NCBI GenBank assembly: GCA_030295235.1
Contig: AP026124.1
Span: 496,001 to 560,000, forward strand
DNA: 64,000 nucleotides
Origin: Fistulifera solaris
Taxonomy: Eukaryota; Bacillariophyta; Bacillariophyceae; Naviculales; Stauroneidaceae
Direction of reading: 5' to 3'
In this document: in pieces, positions 52,484 through 63,023 of the stretch
How the letters are laid out: each line of letters starts with the position of its first letter
Position numbering within the stretch: the stretch's first letter is position 1
Made by a program: the position numbers and the translations under genes
The notes under the pieces: generated by a model
Database searches by the model: none
Seen by the model: the letters and a program-made list of their open reading frames with translations, nothing else
What the model was told of the DNA's origin: nothing

Positions 52484-55400
52484 TCATAACCAGAGTCGAT
52501 TTCGGCCTTTGGAGACAAGAAAGATACAAACACGAATCAAAAGGAAAATCATCCATGAAATCATAGTCGCCGTCGAACTCCAGCTCCTCTTTGCGGTCTT
52601 CGGGTGTCCTCTTACTTCTTCTGCTTCTACATGTTTCTTCGCCCCGGGTTTCAGCAGGACCTTCAATAACATTTATGCGGTGAGTCGGTCAGGTGTCATC
52701 AGGGATGTCGCCGGAACATTTGTTGTTGCGAAGTCTTCTTTTTAACTGTTGCAACTGATTGTGACGTTTGCGACGAAGAGTTCTCACAAGCTCGCCATCT
52801 CCGGCTCTGGCGTTGCCTTCATTGTTTCGTCGGTGCTCGTTCGCTGAAGCTTCGACATTCCGCGATCTCCGAGAAATACAAACACAGGCTTCGCTTTCTC
52901 AAGTCGAATCGGCTTCGAGACTTGTGTTGCTTCAGTATTGCATTTCGTTTGTACTCTTGAGTAATTGCTGATTTGGATAGATGGCTCGATGCCCCTATCC
53001 ATCGTTGCCACAATGGTCGCTCGTTTTTGGATCCTTCAAATCAACATAGACTACTTTAAGAGCCAAAACAGAAATTCACTATGGATCCAAGCGATTGCTT
53101 CTGAAACTAAGTTTTGCCGATGTCGGGTCAATCCCTCTGACGGGGTTGGCGACCAATTTGTTTTTTCAGGTGGGCAACTAATGGATCCTCTTCGGTAGCG
53201 GCATGCACAGAACGAGTCTCGTCTTCTTTGTCATGGCTTGCTTCGGGTTCAAGGTCGTCACAAAGCGAAAGTGTAGAATCAGTCTCGGTGGGCTTGTCTA
53301 AGCCCTGCACAAAGACCTTTGTGGATTCAAGGCACGCCTCTACAACCGTTTGGGTTTGCGCTGGTTTCGGTAAGCTTTGAAGTAATAAGCCCGAGACATG
53401 AGAGGAAGCTTGAATGTCTTCAGCTTTATGATTGATGACACGATTCTCGTGATGAGTATGCAGCTGGTTGTCACTTCCGGTCTTTGCATCAGGGAGACCT
53501 CGTATTAGATAGTGCGGAATAACACACCTAGCACCTTGCTCGGTATAGTTAGTCTGGAGGGTTTTCAGTTTTGTTAGTGGTTCATTCTTCCGTATCAACA
53601 GCATATTCAAGGGCTTTGATCGAAGCGTGCTTGTAGTCGGAAAGGGCATTCGCGTTGCCGAAGCCAAAGAGACCGGCGATACTTTTTCTCTTCAATCTTT
53701 TGCCTTGTTTTTCACGTTGTAGCTTCATCATCTCCGCTAGGTGGTTACTTTGCTTGCATTTATAGCGGTTCTATGATGCGTCTTGCCCGGTGATTCCATT
53801 TCTGCCAAGATGCGGAGGCTGCCCTGTGACATTGTCTGTAAACGCGCAGAATGGCAATGGTATTGGTCTGTCTCGTACCCTGAGGGTGGTACCGTGAATT
53901 CAGGCTGATATTTATCAGATTGCGATGAATCTCGTTGTCTGACCGGGCTCTGGTCGTAAGAAGGTCTTGTACCAAGTGTTGAAATTGTGTCCAAACCGGG
54001 AAAAGTAATTATGTTTTTTCCGTCACCGCATTGCAAGAACGTGTGAAATGAATTTGTTGCCTCAACGATATCGCAATCATTGCTGGATAGCACTGTGTAT
54101 CGATCAAACATATTGTCTGCAGTTGAAGAGAGCAAATTTGGAGATGAATCAGTTTCTTCTTTGGAGCCGGATGGCACAGTCCCCGCTTTGTGACGGCCTC
54201 AATGTCGAGTTGTTCTGCCCATATCTCGCTTTCCCCTTTTTGTTCTTCAAAATAGGTTTATGCCCAGCTATGGTCAGAGAATTATCCATGGGGATCGAAA
54301 CACTGCAATTGTTTGCTAGAAGATCAGGATACACTTCTGCTGCTGCTACAACTAGTCTCGACGTTGAATCCTGGGTCTTTCCATTTTGTACCATGCGCTC
54401 TAGTGTTGAGACCACTCGAGTCCTGTTTGCTGCAGAATCCTGTATGAAATGTATTTTCACGTTCTTCCGGGAATCTTTACTTTTGGTGTCATTGATGGGA
54501 ATGTCCTGTACTCTCGCCTCAGCCGGGCAGTACTTTCACTTGTGGATGGTCAAGGTAATTGACTTTGTGACGTAGCTCTTCCTGCACGATGAGTCGTTTC
54601 CACTGACAAGCAACGCAGCATCTGTATCTGGTGTTGTCTTTTCTGTCCGTTTCTTTTCTTGTCTGGTTGATTTCTTGGACGCGAATAAGCCTCCCGAACA
54701 AACTAGACCTTCGCGATGAGAGTTCTCGCCAGTATTCGTCCCTGTTTTGGTTATGATCGTATCTGTGTCTTCCGGTTGAGCATTTGTGGATGGCTTGTGT
54801 AACCCCTTCTCTTCTGGTCTTTCCGTCATTTGCTCGGGAGTGGTAGTTGCGGCCTCTTCCTCCCGGGCCATCCAGAATTTCATTCAATGAACTCATACTC
54901 AGGATATTGAAATCTTTAAGTTTTGTGACGTGCTTAAAAGTTGCATCAGATGAATGAGATGCTTCCAGTTTAGTATTTGAAAGCAGTTTGTAACCATCCA
55001 ATGAAACCCTTGGCGTCGCAACTTTGTTTTCCCGGGAGAATGAAATCCATAAAACTTCGCGCTCTGCTGGCGTGATTCTCTCCTTCACTTTGCGATGTAT
55101 CATTGTTGAGTTGTTGGTTGAGTTCCTGTACTTTCAATACTTCTGCCTTTCCTTTGGTGATCGCATCATTGAGAATTGTTGCTAACCCTTCCGACGTGTT
55201 CATTGGTGGCTCGGCTAAGCTTCTTGCTTCTAGTGCTAAAGAGAAGGCTTTGTTCGATAGCTCACTACTCCTTTGCACAGATTCTTCATTGAGTGCTTGC
55301 TCAAGCATCTGCTTGGCTGCCGCTTCTTTCTCAGCAGTAACGAGCAGTGTCAATTTGGAGCTCACCACATTATCTTTCAGTTTCACAATTAGCTCAAGCT

Positions 55401-55752
55401 TCTCCGGGAACTGTATCGATCATCGGCTCGGGTAAGACTATTATATGACCTCTTGTTGCGTCGGTAACTATCTGTTCTGTTCTCTGTGTCATCAGAAGTT
55501 TTGTTGCCACCCCTGAATTCGAGTTTACGTTCGATGATTTGGCCTCATTCTCGACCCACAAAATTTCTTGCCCTTGTTCCTCCCGGGAAAGTTTTCTTCT
55601 GTGGCAACAGAAATAATAGAGCTTTTGAGGCCTTCAAGAATTGTCGGTTCAGGATAAGACCCTTTCATGTTTGTTACCAATATTGCGTCAGGGACGTTGC
55701 CTTTTTGATTTGGATTGAGTGTTGGGCTTTTCTGAAGAATGGTTTCCCCCAT
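52484..55752 (-). CDS. Low-complexity coding locus, frame unresolved
   Basis: A chain of minus-strand frames with coherent protein-like content covers this stretch: MGETILQKSPTLNPNQKGN (55752), EQGQEILWVENEAKSS, then KLTLLVTAEKEAAAKQMLEQAL (a short coiled coil), REEEAATTTPEQMTERPEEKG, TRVVSTLERMVQNGKTQD, SKEETDSSPNLLSSTADNMF, SRKPLNMLLIRKNEPLTK and, near the end, LVRTLRRKRHNQLQQLKRRL. They switch frames at short homopolymer or similar points (for example TTT near 55593 and CCC near 55409), as in the clear genes of this window. I therefore suspect one long, fast-evolving, mostly disordered protein of about 1000 residues, but introns or two genes are possible. No family recognised. Confidence 0.35.
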
Positions 55753-56474
55753 TGATATTTGAGTTCACTGGATTGTAACGTTTCCAACGTTTCTTTCAGT
55801 TATTTGTTCCAGTTCAATTTCAGAAAAGCGATGAGTGAGGCGACATGAATTTAGCAATTCAATTTGAAATTGTGGCGAAGAGCAAGGTCAATTATTTCGA
55901 GAGGTGTGCGCATTCCTCATTCTAATTAATCTTGTTGTATTTAGCAACTCCAAAAGTACATTCACATAGGTGTCTGTATAAGTAAATGATCATGAAGTCT
56001 TATGGCCATGTTATCTCAACGGATGCAAGAAGTATTTTGCTACTAATCATTCGGTGCAAGCCAGAGGTGTATCAATTGTCCGGCTCGCGCGGGTCGCGGC
56101 AAAGGCAAAAGTCAACAGAAACGGAATGACCGAATACGTCACCATTGCGTCACAGAAAATTTTTTTTGGCCTCCGGTTAACTGGTACCTGGGAACGGCGT
56201 TAAAATTCTGCCTCGTCGTAGACGCTACGTAGAATCTTGTACTGGGAGGCAGAATTTTAACGTCCTTCCCTGGTATTTTAGGATCGGCCTCTCAACAAAA
56301 TGTCTATTGTCCATGATTGAAGGTCATTCACGTTTTCTGTTTTCTGGCTCCTTCGCTGAGGTTCATCTGCATCTGCCTGCGGCATCCGCTCGTCCGGTGG
56401 TAACCATGGTGATGAGCACATTGTTCGGAGATCTTCGCTCCTTAATTTTTCCTTGATAGCAACTATAATTAAAA
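55753..56474. other. Intergenic with a fold-back repeat
   Basis: Promoter of the proteasome gene. Holds the inverted repeat at about 56181-56280. Otherwise nothing found. Confidence 0.6.
56181..56280. repeat. Fold-back inverted repeat (MITE-like)
   Basis: CGTTAAAATTCTGCCTC (56198-56214) and its exact reverse complement (56246-56262) flank a 31-base spacer. Outside the 17-bp perfect arms the similarity continues imperfectly for about 10-15 bases (TGGGAACGG against GGGAAGGA), with GGTACC-type words at both ends. It starts about 200 bases before the proteasome beta1 ATG. Confidence 0.85.
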
Positions 56475-57213
56475 ATGACAACAGAGGTATCTATGATGCA
56501 TTCTGCCGAGTCTCAGAACTTGAAGGACGGGGAAGTGAGCACCGGCACAACTATCATTGCAATCCCTTTTCAAGGCGGTGTGGTCGTTGGTGCGGATTCG
56601 CGCACGTCTACCGGAAGTTATGTTGCTGTACGGACGTCAGATAAAATCGCTTGTCTTTCCGATCATATCTACGCCTGTCGATCAGGAAGTGCCGCTGACA
56701 CGCAGGCGTTGACTGATTATATCCGTTATTATTTGCAACAACTCAAGTAAGTTGTCCAGCGCGTCTTGCGAAACTCTTGGTCTACATCTCACACCAAGTT
56801 ATTTATCAATTAGAATTGAGACTGGTCGTCCTGCTCGGGTTAAGTCGGCCGCCCATTTGCTACAGAAGCTCGTTTACCAGAACAAAGACAACCTAAGCGC
56901 TGGTATGATTGTCGCAGGATGGGATCCAGTCGAAGGACCCGCGATTTACAGTATTGCCTTGGGTGGAACTTGTCTTAAGGTCCCATTTGCGTTCAGTGGG
57001 TCTGGAAGTTTGTATATTACCGGTTTGCTGGATTCAGAGTTTCGGGAGAACATGTCAAAAGAGGAGGCGAGAGCGTTGGTCAAAAAGGCCCTTGCCCATG
57101 CCATGGCCCGTGACGGCTCATCTGGAGGAATCATCCGAACCGTTGCTATCACAGCAGAAGGCAATGATCGCGATTACACATCAGAGCTTCCCTACGGGCC
57201 TGTTTCGTACTGA
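56475..57213 (+). CDS. PSMB6: 20S proteasome beta1 (PSMB6-type) subunit
   Basis: Exons 56475-56746 and 56814-57213 join across a 67-base GTAAGT...TTAG intron (phase 2), giving 223 residues. It is a catalytic caspase-like beta subunit of the 20S core. The propeptide ends EVSTG, and autocleavage would expose the catalytic threonine in [27 protein letters not shown] and K of the catalytic set are in ADSR and SDKIACLS. The signatures [11 protein letters not shown] and [11 protein letters not shown]...[22 protein letters not shown] are those of beta1 rather than beta2 or beta5. The C-terminus [11 protein letters not shown] ends the usual domain. It is intact with no frame break. Confidence 0.93.
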
Positions 57214-57813
57214 TTTGTTTTAATGCTTATAACCTTTGACTTACATTCTTTTTACCGCGTTGGGATCGTTGCAGTGGAGTCGACTACAACAGCCTGTTTG
57301 AGTTTACATACCTCCTCTATCTTGTTCGAAGCTATGACTTGTCAAACGGTAGAACATCTTCTAATGCTTATCAACAGCTGAGCTCTTGAACACACTAGTC
57401 GAAATGTTACGTGAAGATTAAGTCGACTTGGGAGTACTGCGGTTTCCCGCTTTCATTGAGCTAAGTCCATTGCTGAAGTTGAGCTATAAAATGCAACATT
57501 TTAGTGAAATCGAAAAGTGGTCATGCTCATCCAACCCTCTATCATTTTATCATTGGCTTCGTCGAATTGTATCATATCCGGGTTTCCCCATTGATAAATT
57601 TCCTACGGCGGATACGTAACAAGACGTCTTGGACGCCAAACAACGAGCCAGCACTCGTGACACACACTCTCAACTAACAACACACAACATCTCGCGTTTC
57701 GGCCGTAATCTCCAACATTCTGCTCTTGACTTATAAAAAAGAACATAGCAGGCTTTCTTGTCTTCAATTGTGTCGGGCAAAAGGAATTGTGTCAATGGGC
57801 AGCAAGGATTATT
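57214..57813. other. Intergenic, nothing recognised
   Basis: 3' flank of the proteasome gene and promoter of the lipase gene; no repeat of note. Confidence 0.5.
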
Positions 57814-59091
57814 ATGAAGACTTTTTCAACAACCCAATTTCTCCTCCTATTTGTTCTATTCGGAAAGTCCAAATCAAATAAGACGATAAGGGGCGCTTCA
57901 AAGGACAAGTTAGGTTTACAAAATGAGTTCCCAAGCATCGATGACACAGTGGAGATGGCGGCTCTCTCTGTGATTGTATACACGTTCCGCGATGTACTAG
58001 ATGACACAGGTGTTTGTCAAATGGTGAATGATCGAAATTTCAATACGACTGGCTTGCATGTTCCGGAAGTCATTCAAAAAAACACCGACATTGAGTGCCA
58101 CTGGTATCTGCATGATCGAATACAGGGAACACAAGTCATGCTGGTTTCCTCTCCCTCCAAGAATTACAACGCTTTAGTATTCGCTGGGACGGATAACATG
58201 AGGTCGGCGCTCACGGATGCGGATATCATGACGGTTCCGTTTGGTGATGGGGAAAGTACGGTATTGCCCCCCGATTTGGCAATACGCGTTCATGCTGGTT
58301 TCAATCACGGTGTCTTTCTTCAAAATATCTTTGCGCAGGTGCTCGACCATTTCCATGCGTTGCAGTCGAAATATCCGTCGCATCGGCTGTTCACGACGGG
58401 CCATTCGCTGGGGGCGGCCGAGTCGATATTGGCGGCGGTCGCTCTTACAATGAAACAAAAAGAACATAAGAGTCGCTATCGTTGGTGGCCATGGAAGCGC
58501 AAAAAGACAGTTCAACCCATTACGAATATTAACTTTGGGTGTCCTAGAATTGGTAACGAGAACTGGAGAGCGTTTGTCGACGACGATTCTTCCGTTGCAA
58601 ATCTGGCCATCTGGCGACTTGTTCTGGGCTGGGATCTCGTACCACGCTTACCAGAACTATTTAAACATGTCGGTCACACCATCGAGTTGCTGAAAAATAG
58701 TCTTGCGGACGAAAGTGGGAGCAATGCCACTGCCGTGGCCTACTATCAACATTACGGAGACGAGTCTCTCGGGTTGGCCGGCGTCCCTTTTGGCTGGTCC
58801 GCAAAACCTTATATTTGGGTCCCAGGTGCCTTGTGGTCGCATCACGTCACCAAATACTGGAGTGTTTTGAATAATTGGGCCAACTCAACAATGGAACATC
58901 GAGCTGCGTGGGTGAGTGAATTTGAAAAGGTGGATTCATCACATAACAACAGTGACGACGGTAGACCAAGGAACGTTGACGACGATTTCTGGGTGAATCC
59001 ACCAGACGATGATTTCCAGCATAGAGGTGATTTGCTTGATTCGCGCCTCGAGCAGATGATATCGGATGAACCGTATCGCGCGGTTGCATAG
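57814..59091 (+). CDS. Class 3 (fungal-type) lipase, secreted or vacuolar
   Basis: Single exon, 425 residues from the ATG at 57814. The signal peptide MKTFSTTQFLLLFVLFGKS is followed by a lipase class 3 domain: NALVFAGTDNMRSALTD (oxyanion strand), VHAGFNHGVF, and RLFTTGHSLGAAESILAAVAL with the GxSxG nucleophile. The strand TNINFGCPRIGNENW follows, then VLGWDLVPRLP (catalytic D), and a late H (near ALWSHHVTKYW). A basic insert (RYRWWPWKRKKTVQ) interrupts the fold. The tail is acidic. It probably hydrolyses acylglycerols or phospholipids. Convergent with the CPBP protease gene, only 53 bases between stops. Confidence 0.88.
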   Translation: MKTFSTTQFLLLFVLFGKSKSNKTIRGASKDKLGLQNEFPSIDDTVEMAALSVIVYTFRDVLDDTGVCQMVNDRNFNTTGLHVPEVIQKNTDIECHWYLHDRIQGTQVMLVSSPSKNYNALVFAGTDNMRSALTDADIMTVPFGDGESTVLPPDLAIRVHAGFNHGVFLQNIFAQVLDHFHALQSKYPSHRLFTTGHSLGAAESILAAVALTMKQKEHKSRYRWWPWKRKKTVQPITNINFGCPRIGNENWRAFVDDDSSVANLAIWRLVLGWDLVPRLPELFKHVGHTIELLKNSLADESGSNATAVAYYQHYGDESLGLAGVPFGWSAKPYIWVPGALWSHHVTKYWSVLNNWANSTMEHRAAWVSEFEKVDSSHNNSDDGRPRNVDDDFWVNPPDDDFQHRGDLLDSRLEQMISDEPYRAVA

Positions 59092-59144
59092 TGCTGTTTA
59101 CTTTTATTTTGTAGTACGTAATTGTTTCAATTTGCACGCTTGTC

Positions 59145-60095
59145 CTACTCGAGTTTTCTCCTGACAAGGACAGAGAAAATATAATAGTCAGCTATTGTAT
59201 GAGAAAAGATTGGAAGCCAAATACCTCCCCGCGTTTGATCCGCCATCCACCCAAGGAGAAAACCGTAAAGGAAAGTCAACGCAACTCCCGTCATGCCGCT
59301 AGGGATTCCGTTGTAGTGCCGTATGCCAAACAATATAGACTGCCCCAGGTTCGAGTACAAAGTGATGCTGGGATCTGTTAGAATAGTATTCGTTGAAATG
59401 CCTTGGATTGTTTCGAGCCAATTGAGATGGTTCTGGCCATAAACAGTGGGTATCCATGCCACAGCAAAGATTGAGCGCCAAAGCACCCTAGCGGACAGCT
59501 CTTCGCATATTGCGTTGATTGCTGCCAAGCTAAGCAGCTGTAGACGTTCTCTTCGTGTTAGAGGCCTCTCTAAGGACCCACGGAGCATGCGGTTGACACC
59601 GGCATGATTTCCTCGCGATTGGAGAAGCTTGGACCATAGCTGTAACACAACGTTGACTGTGAACGAGAAAATGGCCACAGACAAAATCGCAGACCAAGAA
59701 GGTGAAAATCCTAGTTCCAAATGCATCGGAAAGGATTGTAGCCCTGCTTGCGGTCCTGTGTAATACCACAAAAGAAAACCCACCAGAATCTCACATAACT
59801 TAGAAAGGCCGTGACCCAAAGGACCTCCATTAACAATCCAAATTGGGACGAAAGGGAACAAGCGAGGCCATGATGCAATTACAAAAGACGACAGACATCT
59901 CCACCATACCAACGAGCATAAGAATAGTAACATTGGCAAGAAATAAGTCTCTCGTAAAGTCCAGTAGATTGCAAAGAAAGAGAGAACCGCCGAAGCAGCA
60001 ATGTGAATGGGAACGCGACGCTCATTGTTTCGAAAAAGATTCCAACCTATATCGTGCGCAATCGCTATTAAAACTGTAAAGGCCACCAATAACAT
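59145..60095 (-). CDS. CPBP-family intramembrane metalloprotease-like protein
   Basis: Single exon, 316 residues, with about eight hydrophobic segments. The CPBP (Rce1/CaaX-type) motifs are in order: ICEELSARVLWRSIF (motif 1, EExxxR), LGQSILFGIRHYNGIPSGMTGVALTFLYGFLLGW (motif 2, FxxxH) and PIFSHTIADYYIF (motif 3, HxxxD/N). The glutamates and histidines needed for metal and catalysis are present. Family members process CaaX proteins, or in bacteria modify bacteriocins and membrane proteins; in plants several are plastid-located. The target here is unknown. The N-terminus is a membrane segment rather than a clear signal peptide. Confidence 0.82.
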   Translation of the reverse strand: MLLVAFTVLIAIAHDIGWNLFRNNERRVPIHIAASAVLSFFAIYWTLRETYFLPMLLFLCSLVWWRCLSSFVIASWPRLFPFVPIWIVNGGPLGHGLSKLCEILVGFLLWYYTGPQAGLQSFPMHLELGFSPSWSAILSVAIFSFTVNVVLQLWSKLLQSRGNHAGVNRMLRGSLERPLTRRERLQLLSLAAINAICEELSARVLWRSIFAVAWIPTVYGQNHLNWLETIQGISTNTILTDPSITLYSNLGQSILFGIRHYNGIPSGMTGVALTFLYGFLLGWMADQTRGGIWLPIFSHTIADYYIFSVLVRRKLE

Positions 60096-60559
60096 AAGCG
60101 AAGGAAGAGGAACTCAAGAAACCTTGAACAATTATCCTCGGCATTGTTCATGCAGTAAATATTGTCGTCGTTGCGTGAAAAATCGTTCCAGAATTTTGCT
60201 GTGAATTATTTTTTTGTAAAGGTGACATAGTACGACTCAACTCTAAAAAAGTCCCGTGTAAAGTCTGACTAGAGAATTTATGAGCGACATTTCATCTGCG
60301 TTTTTGGGTTTATTTTAGCAGTACTTGACCAGAGATCAGACAAAGACTATAGCCATCTATCTGTAGTATCGTGGTTGCTTTTGGACGTTCTTGTTGAAAA
60401 ACTTGTGCGGTATTCATTGAATGACAACCGTCAGAAATGAGATTTTGGCTATCACTATCCTTGAAGATTCTATGGGCCTTCGTAAAGACAATCCTCGATC
60501 GTCGATGTTTAATCGTCGCGGCTCAGTAAAATAGCTAGAAAGTTTACCGTAGCGCTCAA
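60096..60559. other. Intergenic, nothing recognised
   Basis: Promoter of the CPBP gene and 3' flank of the fibrillin-like gene; no supported feature. Confidence 0.5.
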
Positions 60560-62083
60560 TTATTCAAGTCGAATTCGGGACTTTTGTGAAAACAAAAAGG
60601 AGCCATGATGGCCGCGAAGAACTCTCATTGTTCGATCCGCATAGATTACGTCGATAAACGCTTTTCCATGGCCACCGATTGGTCGATTTAGAGAGTATGC
60701 CATGGTTCCATCCTCCGACATACTCTCGGGAAGATCCGCTCCCGCAAATATCCGCGCAGCTAAAATGCGCGCTGACTGGATAGTCGAACGGGAGGGTAAC
60801 ATTTCTTTGTCAAACAACTCTTTCCAATCACGCAAGTCCGCCTCCTCATTCTCTACTTCGAGTGCGCCTCCAGTGAACCAGACAGTCAGTCGATTGCTGA
60901 CTTCGGGGTCAGGCAAGCAGTATCCATGATTCGTTAATAGGCATTTGATTGGACGACGAACGACGTATTCATCAGTTGACTGAGCTCCTACTTGTCCGCT
61001 CCGTGTTTGACCCGGTTCGATAATTAGTGTAAAAACAAGGCTTCGAAACAAAGAAGAGGTTAGAGCAAGGCATGAGTGGCCAAACTCAAGTGAATGCACA
61101 AAGCTTACTCGTATTTCCGCAGTGGGGCCCGACCAGATAGTGTGCTGCTCTTGATTAGACTAGCAGGATAGATTACAGGGCGGGTCTTCTCTTTCTCAAG
61201 ATCCCAGGGACATATTATATTGAAAGCCCCTTGGATCGAGCATAGTAGTCCAGTCGGCCGAAACATATCGAAAGCAATACGACCAAGTGGAAAAAGAATA
61301 TCGCCGTTCTCATTTCTGCCAATGCTTCCAGTGAATTCAGACTTGGAGAGCGAGCCAAGTACCGTCAAGATTGCAAGCTGTTGAAATATCTCCAGCTGTC
61401 CATCGTTGATCGGATCCGTGATCCCTGTAAAACTCTCCAAGTGCATTGATCAGCGAATGAAATTCAGGAGAGGTTGTATCACCTTTGTTCCGTCGAAGAA
61501 ACTGAATTAAAGTTGATTTCAGTTCAGGAATTTGATGATTGCGTCTGGATACGGATATTCTTTGCACCATATTATCTGTTGATGCTGTATCAGCCCTGGT
61601 TGATGCATCCTTCTCCCCATGACGAGTACTACTTGCCAATTCGGAACGATATTGACGATCCTTTTCTGTCCGATCATGATCGTTCAATTTTTGACGTTTC
61701 GAAATTTGATTTCTCTCTAGTCGCTTGTTTTCAAGAAAGTTTGCCTCTACCCACCACCTGTTAAACAGCATGTCGGCGTCAAGAGCCGCCGCATTCGCCT
61801 CATCTGGATTTATCCCCTGCATCAAACATTCCGAGTAAAACTTTGCCCGTATCAACGCTCTTTTCCGTTCCTCTTTTGGAATAGGAGCTACTTGAGGACG
61901 CGTAATGTTGGCTGTAACACAATTTTCTAGGACGAAATGACGAGGAAGTTGATGAGACCCGCTTAACAAATGGCTGTTCCGATCTTTAGATGATCTTCCT
62001 GATGTAGAGGTTTCATCTCTTACGACGAATGCTCCGCTGTCCGTGGATAGAGTCTTGCCATCCGATGGATTGTCTTTGTTCAT
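60560..62083 (-). CDS. PAP/fibrillin-like protein (frame shifted once)
   Basis: Exons 62083-61109 and 61040-60560 join across a 68-base GTAAGC...GAAG intron. Residues 1-170 are charged and low-complexity (RNQISKRQKLNDHDRTEKDR). The rest resembles the plastid lipid-associated (PAP/fibrillin) fold: STACNLDGTWLAL, then KSEFTGSIGRNENGDI, FPLGRIAFDMFRPTGLLCSIQG, VSNRLTVWFTGGALEVEN, and ending TMAYSLNRPIGGHGKAFIDVIY. Fibrillins bind hydrophobic compounds. Near 61357 (CTCTCC) the frame moves by one base; removing one C joins DGTWLAL to KSEFTG, giving about 484 residues. No plastid presequence is obvious at this start, so cytosolic or nuclear location is possible. Assignment to the family rests on motif spacing only. 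Confidence 0.55.
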
Positions 62084-63023
62084 TTGATATAGCCTCAATA
62101 CGCTATAATAGCAAGAACAAGAATGTTTGAAATTGCAAAGGCTTTCATTAACGTCGGAAGTCGATGCAAGGAGAAGCGACGAATAGTTTGAATGTGAGGA
62201 GTGAGGAAGACCGTTCTCTCAAAAACGTCCGGTTGTTTTCGTTGCTCGTCGTTCGTCGTCATTGAGTATAGAGTACAAAAATATCAAAGAACAGAAGGTA
62301 GAACACAAAGAACACAGACCAGCCCTTCTACAAAATAGGTCATACCAATTCAAAGTTTGGCAGTCACTTTTTCAGAAGGTGTCGAGGTGCGGTGTGTGAC
62401 GTCATAAAACGTGTCTAATCTGAACATTAATATCGACAGTACATGGTTCTTTGTTTCTTCTTTCTTCGGTTCTGGTCTTCTGTCATCGTTCTTCATTCTT
62501 CATTTTTCAACTGTTGACTCTATACTGTATACTGTCCGATGTCCACTATGTCCGTTGTTCCGATAATCGATGATCGACTTTTCCGCGGTTTAGTTCAGAA
62601 ATTGCCGAGCGACTAGCGACGGAAGAAAATAGTGGTCAGGTGACTTTTGGGATCGTTGCACTTCATTTTTCACCGTCCCCGTCCCGTTTTCTCCCAACGT
62701 CCCTATCATTTTTTAAAAAGTAGTGGCACTGCTTGACCCTAAAGGCGCGTTCACGAGCCCGGGTATTGCTAGCCTACGAAGCCAACTATCAAGGCTTCGT
62801 TGAGATTACCTAACCTTGGGTTGGCGGAGTGGCGCTCGATTACGGTGAACGATGAAGGTTTTCCCTTGAGTAATCCGCTAAGTTGATTCAACCTTAAAAA
62901 TTGACTCCCATGTCCTTTCGCTTCCCGTCTTTGTTCCACAAAAAGACAATGACCACGGTATGAAAGCAAGCCTTGAGAAATTCGCAAGGTTTCTTTTTAT
63001 CTTTATAGAGCTGAAGATCTTAC
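62084..63023. other. Intergenic, 940 bases, with a structured segment
   Basis: Promoter of the fibrillin-like gene and 3' flank of NELF-C/D. Between 62776 and 62893 several complementary arms suggest RNA or DNA structure (see the separate entry). Otherwise nothing found. Confidence 0.5.
62776..62893. ncRNA. Possible structured RNA or repeat
   Basis: ACGAAGCC (62776-62783) pairs perfectly with GGCTTCGT (62793-62800). Then GGTTG (62819-62823) pairs with CAACC (62889-62893), and inside it GCGGA (62824-62828) pairs with TCCGC (62874-62878) and AAGG with CCTT around a short TTTTC loop. The 75-base outer element has tRNA-like size, but I find no anticodon arm or T-loop, so it is not a tRNA. The strand is unknown. 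Confidence 0.25.

Noticed and set aside
62819-62893. tRNA gene
   Set aside because: The length (75) and closing stem are suggestive, but there is no anticodon arm, no TTCRA loop and no tRNA-like D-arm.
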